A stretch of DNA of 9,206 bases, taken from positions 1-9,206 of the forward strand of contig PLZL01000154.1 in NCBI GenBank assembly GCA_003152145.1, given 5' to 3'. How positions within the stretch are numbered: position 1 is the stretch's first letter; each line of letters starts with the position of its first letter. Below the pieces are notes generated by a model that saw nothing but the letters and a program-made list of their open reading frames with translations, searched no databases and was not told the DNA's origin. Position numbers and translations under genes: made by a program. Shown here piece after piece: positions 6,768 to 9,206 of this stretch. The stretch comes from Limisphaerales bacterium. Lineage in GTDB: Bacteria; Verrucomicrobiota; Verrucomicrobiae; Limisphaerales; UBA11358.

Positions 6768-7487
6768 ATGCGCACGCTCAAAGACCTCAAAGTCAAAATT
6801 TTCGCCGACGGTGCCGACAAAAAAGGCATGTTGGAATTGAACGCCAATCCGGTCATCAAAGGCATGACCACCAATCCCACGCTCATGCGCAAGGCGGGCG
6901 TCTCGCAATTCGAGGCGTTCGCGCGCGACATTTTGCAGAACATCACCGTCAAGCCGGTTTCGTTCGAGGTGTTTTCCGATGAGTTCCCGGAAATGAAACG
7001 TCAGGCGATGAAAATCAACAGTTGGGCGAAGAATGTTTACGTCAAAATTCCCATCACCAACACGCGCGATGAATCGTCACTGCCACTGATCCGCGAACTG
7101 GCCAACGAGGGCGTGAAGCTCAACATTACCGCGATGCTCACCTTGGACCAGGTCAAAGGCGTCACGCAGGCGTTGCATGCCAAGGCGCCGGCGTTCATAT
7201 CCGTTTTCGCCGGGCGCATTGCCGACACGGGCACGGACCCGATTCCACTCATGCGCGAATGCAAAACCATCCTGAAGGACCGACCGCAGGCAGAACTGCT
7301 CTGGGCGAGCGTCCGCGAAGTGCTGAACATATTCCAAGCGAACGACTGCGGCTGCGAAATCGTGACCGTTCCGCATGACATTTTAAACAAGGCGCTCAAG
7401 CTTGCTGGAATGGGTTTGAAGGAACTCTCGCTCGACACGGTGAAAATGTTTGCCGCCGACGCGAAGGCGGCAGGATTTTCTTTGTAA
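6768..7487 (+). CDS. Transaldolase-family protein (small, FSA/TalC-like)
   Basis: This 239-residue Schiff-base aldolase of the transaldolase family is close in length to the short fructose-6-phosphate aldolase/TalC group (about 220), not to the 310-plus-residue classical TalB. It has FADGAD (12-17, with the family's first-strand Asp14), TTNPTL (34-39), the Schiff-base lysine in VYVKIPIT (Lys93), LNITAMLTLDQV (118-129) and a phosphate-binding strand SVFAGRIADTG (145-155), where typical members have S-F-V-G-R. A true transaldolase interconverts sedoheptulose 7-phosphate and fructose 6-phosphate, which would link central metabolism directly to the GmhA-like substrate. The start at 6768 is two bases after the gmhB stop, with no visible Shine-Dalgarno. 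It is the last gene of the operon, followed by the inverted-repeat spacer. Whether it is a transaldolase or a fructose-6-phosphate-type aldolase cannot be decided from the motifs I can see. Confidence 0.88.
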   Translation: MRTLKDLKVKIFADGADKKGMLELNANPVIKGMTTNPTLMRKAGVSQFEAFARDILQNITVKPVSFEVFSDEFPEMKRQAMKINSWAKNVYVKIPITNTRDESSLPLIRELANEGVKLNITAMLTLDQVKGVTQALHAKAPAFISVFAGRIADTGTDPIPLMRECKTILKDRPQAELLWASVREVLNIFQANDCGCEIVTVPHDILNKALKLAGMGLKELSLDTVKMFAADAKAAGFSL

Positions 7488-7609
7488 TGACTAATGGCTA
7501 AAACCTAATGACTAAAGAATGACTAAATCCAAATGACAAAGGTGGGCGCGTAATTTGAAATTTGGAAATTCGTAATTGTTTAGTCATTTGTCATTATGGT
7601 TTAGTCATT
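7488..7609. terminator. Convergent intergenic spacer with inverted repeats; candidate bidirectional terminator
   Basis: This A/T-rich spacer separates two convergent transcription units. AATGACTAAA occurs at 7507-7516 and 7518-7527, with shorter forms at 7486-7493 (AATGACTA) and 7532-7540 (AATGACAAA). The reverse complement TTTAGTCATT occurs at 7579-7588 and 7600-7609, with TTTGTCATT at 7587-7595. The best arms are 7518-7540 and 7587-7609, 20 of 23 positions complementary, around a 46-nt loop. Within the loop, GAAATTTG (7557-7564) and GAAATTCG (7565-7572) form a small direct repeat. It is not a classical GC-rich stem with a U-tract, so the terminator role is inferred from its position and symmetry. 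No gene is visible here. Confidence 0.5.
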
Positions 7610-8674
7610 TCAGATTAAGTTCGTCACCGCCGCAAAGACGTCCTCGATTTTCACCGACGCCATGCACGCCAGCAATTCCTCACGCGTGCCCCTGATGTCG
7701 CCGCCGTCGTATCGGTAGTAATCCAGATTGCGCCCGGCGATGACCGGGTTTTTTACCAGCGTGAACGGATTGCCATAGGGCAGATTCGTCACGTTCAGCG
7801 TCGGCGCCTCGATGACGATCTGGTTCGGCGCCTTCACCGCCGCAGCGATGTGCATCAATGCCGTGTCCACGCTTAGAAACGCGCTGCAACGTTTCATCAA
7901 CGCCGCCGTCTGCCGGAGATTGTGCGTCTTTGCCTCCAGCGTCAAATCGCGATCGGATTGCGCCAGCACAACTTGATGGTCCTTGGCTTCTTCCGGCCCG
8001 CCGAAGAGGAGAACGCGGATGTCGGGTCGCTCCTTGTTCAGTTCTCTCATCAGTCCGGCGTGATTTTTCAACGGCCAGCGTTTGAGCGGCAGATTCTTTG
8101 TGCCACCGGAACCGACGTGGACGCCTAGCAATTTATGGCCGGCCAATTTGTGATCGGTGAGAAATTCATCCGCCCAATTTTCCTCGTCTTGCGTCAGGAA
8201 AATTTCGATTTCGTGCGACGGCAATTTCACTTTCGCGCCGAGCAGCGGCAGCACGTCAAAATTGTTTTCAATCGAATGACGCGTGTAATCCTGCGGCAAC
8301 GTCCGGTTCACCAGCCGGCGGTCGAGCCAGCCGAAACATTCGTATTCGTGGCTGATGCGCATGGCTGCGCCGACGATGCGCGCGGCGATGCGATAATGCA
8401 TCCGGCTTTGCGGGTGCGTGTTGATGGAGACGTCGTAGTGCTCGCGGCGCAAGGGCCACAAAAAACTCAACGCTTCCAGCCCACCCCCCTTGATGAGATT
8501 TTTTTGATGGACGCGGTTCAGATGCGGATTGTTCTCCAGCAAATCCTTCGAGCCGGGCCAGATGGCGAGCGCGTCAACCGTCGCGTCGGGAAAATTCGCG
8601 CGCAGTTCGTGAATCAATGGCGTGGCCAGCAGCGTGTCGCCGATTCCCGCCATGGAAATGACCAGAATTTTCAC
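7610..8674 (-). CDS. Glycosyltransferase family 9 (ADP-heptose:LPS heptosyltransferase-like)
   Basis: This 354-residue GT-B glycosyltransferase of family GT9 is the length usual for heptosyltransferases such as WaaC, WaaF and WaaQ. They transfer L- or D-glycero-D-manno-heptose from ADP-heptose to LPS core on the cytoplasmic face of the inner membrane. The N-terminus KILVISMAGIGDTLLATPL (2-20) is the family's acceptor-side loop. The donor half shows GVHVGSGGTKNLPLKRWP (184-201), LLFGGPEE (222-229) and SVDTALMHIAAA (268-279), the conserved D-T-x-x-M-H motif. There is no signal peptide or membrane segment. The start is taken as GTG 8674, which overlaps the rfaE2 stop (GTGA) and begins exactly at the first beta strand. 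The frame stays open far upstream, but that region is rfaE2 in another frame. The paired rfaE2 suggests ADP-heptose as donor; acceptor and position are unknown. Confidence 0.9.
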   Translation of the reverse strand: MKILVISMAGIGDTLLATPLIHELRANFPDATVDALAIWPGSKDLLENNPHLNRVHQKNLIKGGGLEALSFLWPLRREHYDVSINTHPQSRMHYRIAARIVGAAMRISHEYECFGWLDRRLVNRTLPQDYTRHSIENNFDVLPLLGAKVKLPSHEIEIFLTQDEENWADEFLTDHKLAGHKLLGVHVGSGGTKNLPLKRWPLKNHAGLMRELNKERPDIRVLLFGGPEEAKDHQVVLAQSDRDLTLEAKTHNLRQTAALMKRCSAFLSVDTALMHIAAAVKAPNQIVIEAPTLNVTNLPYGNPFTLVKNPVIAGRNLDYYRYDGGDIRGTREELLACMASVKIEDVFAAVTNLI

Positions 8675-9156
8675 AGCCGCGAAATTTTTCCCAGCAATGC
8701 CGTCGTGGATTTGCCCGGCACCGGCGGAATGATCACAATCTTCCCGCCTGCCTGCTCTACCACGCGCCGCTCGTCTTGATTTAGCGTGTCCAAAGTGTAA
8801 TCGCCGCCTTTGACATAAATGTCGGGTTTTGCCGCCGAAAGGAATTCCACCGCCGTCTTTTCCGCAAAAATACAAACGCCGTCCACGCTCGCCAGTGCGG
8901 TGAGAACGGCGGCGCGATCCATTTCGGAATTCACCGGCCTGCCTGCGCCTTTCAACTCGCGCGTGGCGCTGTCGCCGTTGACGCCGACGAGCAGCGCGTC
9001 GCCGAGATTGCGCGCGGATTCGAGATACGTCACGTGGCCGAGGTGCAGGAGGTCGAAGCAGCCGTTGGTGACGACGAGTTTCTTGCCGGTCAGGCGAAAC
9101 GCTGCGCGCCACTCCGGCAATTTGTCCCACGTGATGATTTTGTCGCGGAAGTTCAC
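8671..9156 (-). CDS. rfaE2: D-glycero-beta-D-manno-heptose 1-phosphate adenylyltransferase (RfaE2)
   Basis: This 161-residue cytidylyltransferase-like protein corresponds to the C-terminal domain of E. coli HldE (RfaE domain II). It would join ATP and heptose 1-phosphate to give ADP-heptose. It has the nucleotide-binding NGCFDLLHLGH (31-41, HxGH form), VNGD (59-62), RPVN (73-76), VKGGDYT (115-121) and GKSTT (148-152) near the C-terminus, where the family often has G(C/Y)STT. The N-terminal ribokinase-like domain of bifunctional HldE is absent, so this is a stand-alone form. A separate HldA kinase would be needed and none is in the window. The start is GTG 9156, because an ATG at 9164 is out of frame and soon hits the TGA overlapping that GTG. 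There is no clear Shine-Dalgarno. It is coupled to the downstream GT9 by a GTGA overlap at 8671-8674. Confidence 0.9.
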   Translation of the reverse strand: MNFRDKIITWDKLPEWRAAFRLTGKKLVVTNGCFDLLHLGHVTYLESARNLGDALLVGVNGDSATRELKGAGRPVNSEMDRAAVLTALASVDGVCIFAEKTAVEFLSAAKPDIYVKGGDYTLDTLNQDERRVVEQAGGKIVIIPPVPGKSTTALLGKISRL

Positions 9157-9206
9157 GGCGTCATTTTGCCCGCGCGCCGCCGATTGGCAATGATTTAGCG
9201 TTCGTA

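Noticed and set aside
7488..7609. CRISPR array or phage attachment site in the repeat-bearing spacer
   Set aside because: The repeats are about 10 nt with irregular spacing and opposite orientations. There are no uniform spacers, cas genes, integrase or tRNA nearby.
8135..8779. Plus-strand open frame of 214 codons opposite GT9 and rfaE2
   Set aside because: It has no motif, spans the junction of two well-supported minus-strand genes, and has shadow-like composition.
7610..9130. A 506-codon open frame that extends the GT9 gene about 150 codons upstream
   Set aside because: The extension runs through rfaE2 in another frame, is Arg/Gly-rich and low in complexity, and shows no domain. The GT9 fold begins exactly at the GTG at 8674.
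9157..9206. Possible end of an upstream minus-strand gene (TAA read at 9197-9195)
   Set aside because: Only three codons precede the stop before the window edge, so no gene can be supported; the rest of this stretch shows no promoter or Shine-Dalgarno.

Overview
The window is a compact carbohydrate locus from what looks like a Gram-negative bacterium of moderately high G+C. A heptosyltransferase-type GT9 and an RfaE2-type ADP-heptose synthase point to a lipopolysaccharide-like envelope. Almost no start codon has a clear Shine-Dalgarno sequence, and small dispersed palindromes and repeats sit in the few gaps. My tentative guess is a Verrucomicrobiota or other PVC-group genome. That rests on style and remembered resemblance, not on a marker gene.

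Positions 1-7487 hold nine plus-strand genes read as one operon. First come four NAD(P)-dependent sugar enzymes: a 5'-truncated NDP-sugar epimerase/dehydratase, an aberrant UDP-glucose/GDP-mannose dehydrogenase homologue, a classical SDR, and a Gfo/Idh/MocA oxidoreductase. Five carbon-supply and activation genes follow: an HddA-type GHMP sugar kinase, an HddC-type nucleotidyltransferase, a GmhA-like SIS isomerase, a GmhB-type HAD phosphatase, and a small transaldolase. Six of the eight junctions are 4-nt ATGA/GTGA overlaps. The exceptions are a 66-nt gap filled by a palindrome (2861-2911) and a 2-nt gap before the transaldolase.

Positions 7488-7609 are the only real spacer. It lies between convergent transcription units and carries repeated AATGACTAAA motifs facing their reverse complements, which could act as a bidirectional terminator. 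Positions 7610-9156 (minus strand) hold rfaE2 followed by a GT9 glycosyltransferase, again joined by a GTGA overlap.

Inferred working scheme: transaldolase supplies or balances sedoheptulose 7-phosphate. The SIS isomerase makes D-glycero-D-manno-heptose 7-phosphate, the GHMP kinase phosphorylates C1, GmhB removes the C7 phosphate, and the nucleotidyltransferase makes an NDP-heptose (GDP-heptose in the characterised Aneurinibacillus thermoaerophilus pathway). The four upstream redox/epimerase enzymes would then modify the activated sugar. The minus-strand pair would make ADP-heptose and transfer a heptose to an envelope glycan.

The most unusual point is the dehydrogenase homologue. It lacks the family's catalytic cysteine (Thr253 in its place) and the middle glycine of the Rossmann motif (Trp9). 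In a heptose operon this suggests a single two-electron oxidation rather than oxidation to a uronic acid. The isomerase also has conservative changes at the expected metal/catalytic positions. Together these suggest an uncharacterised modified-heptose nucleotide pathway.
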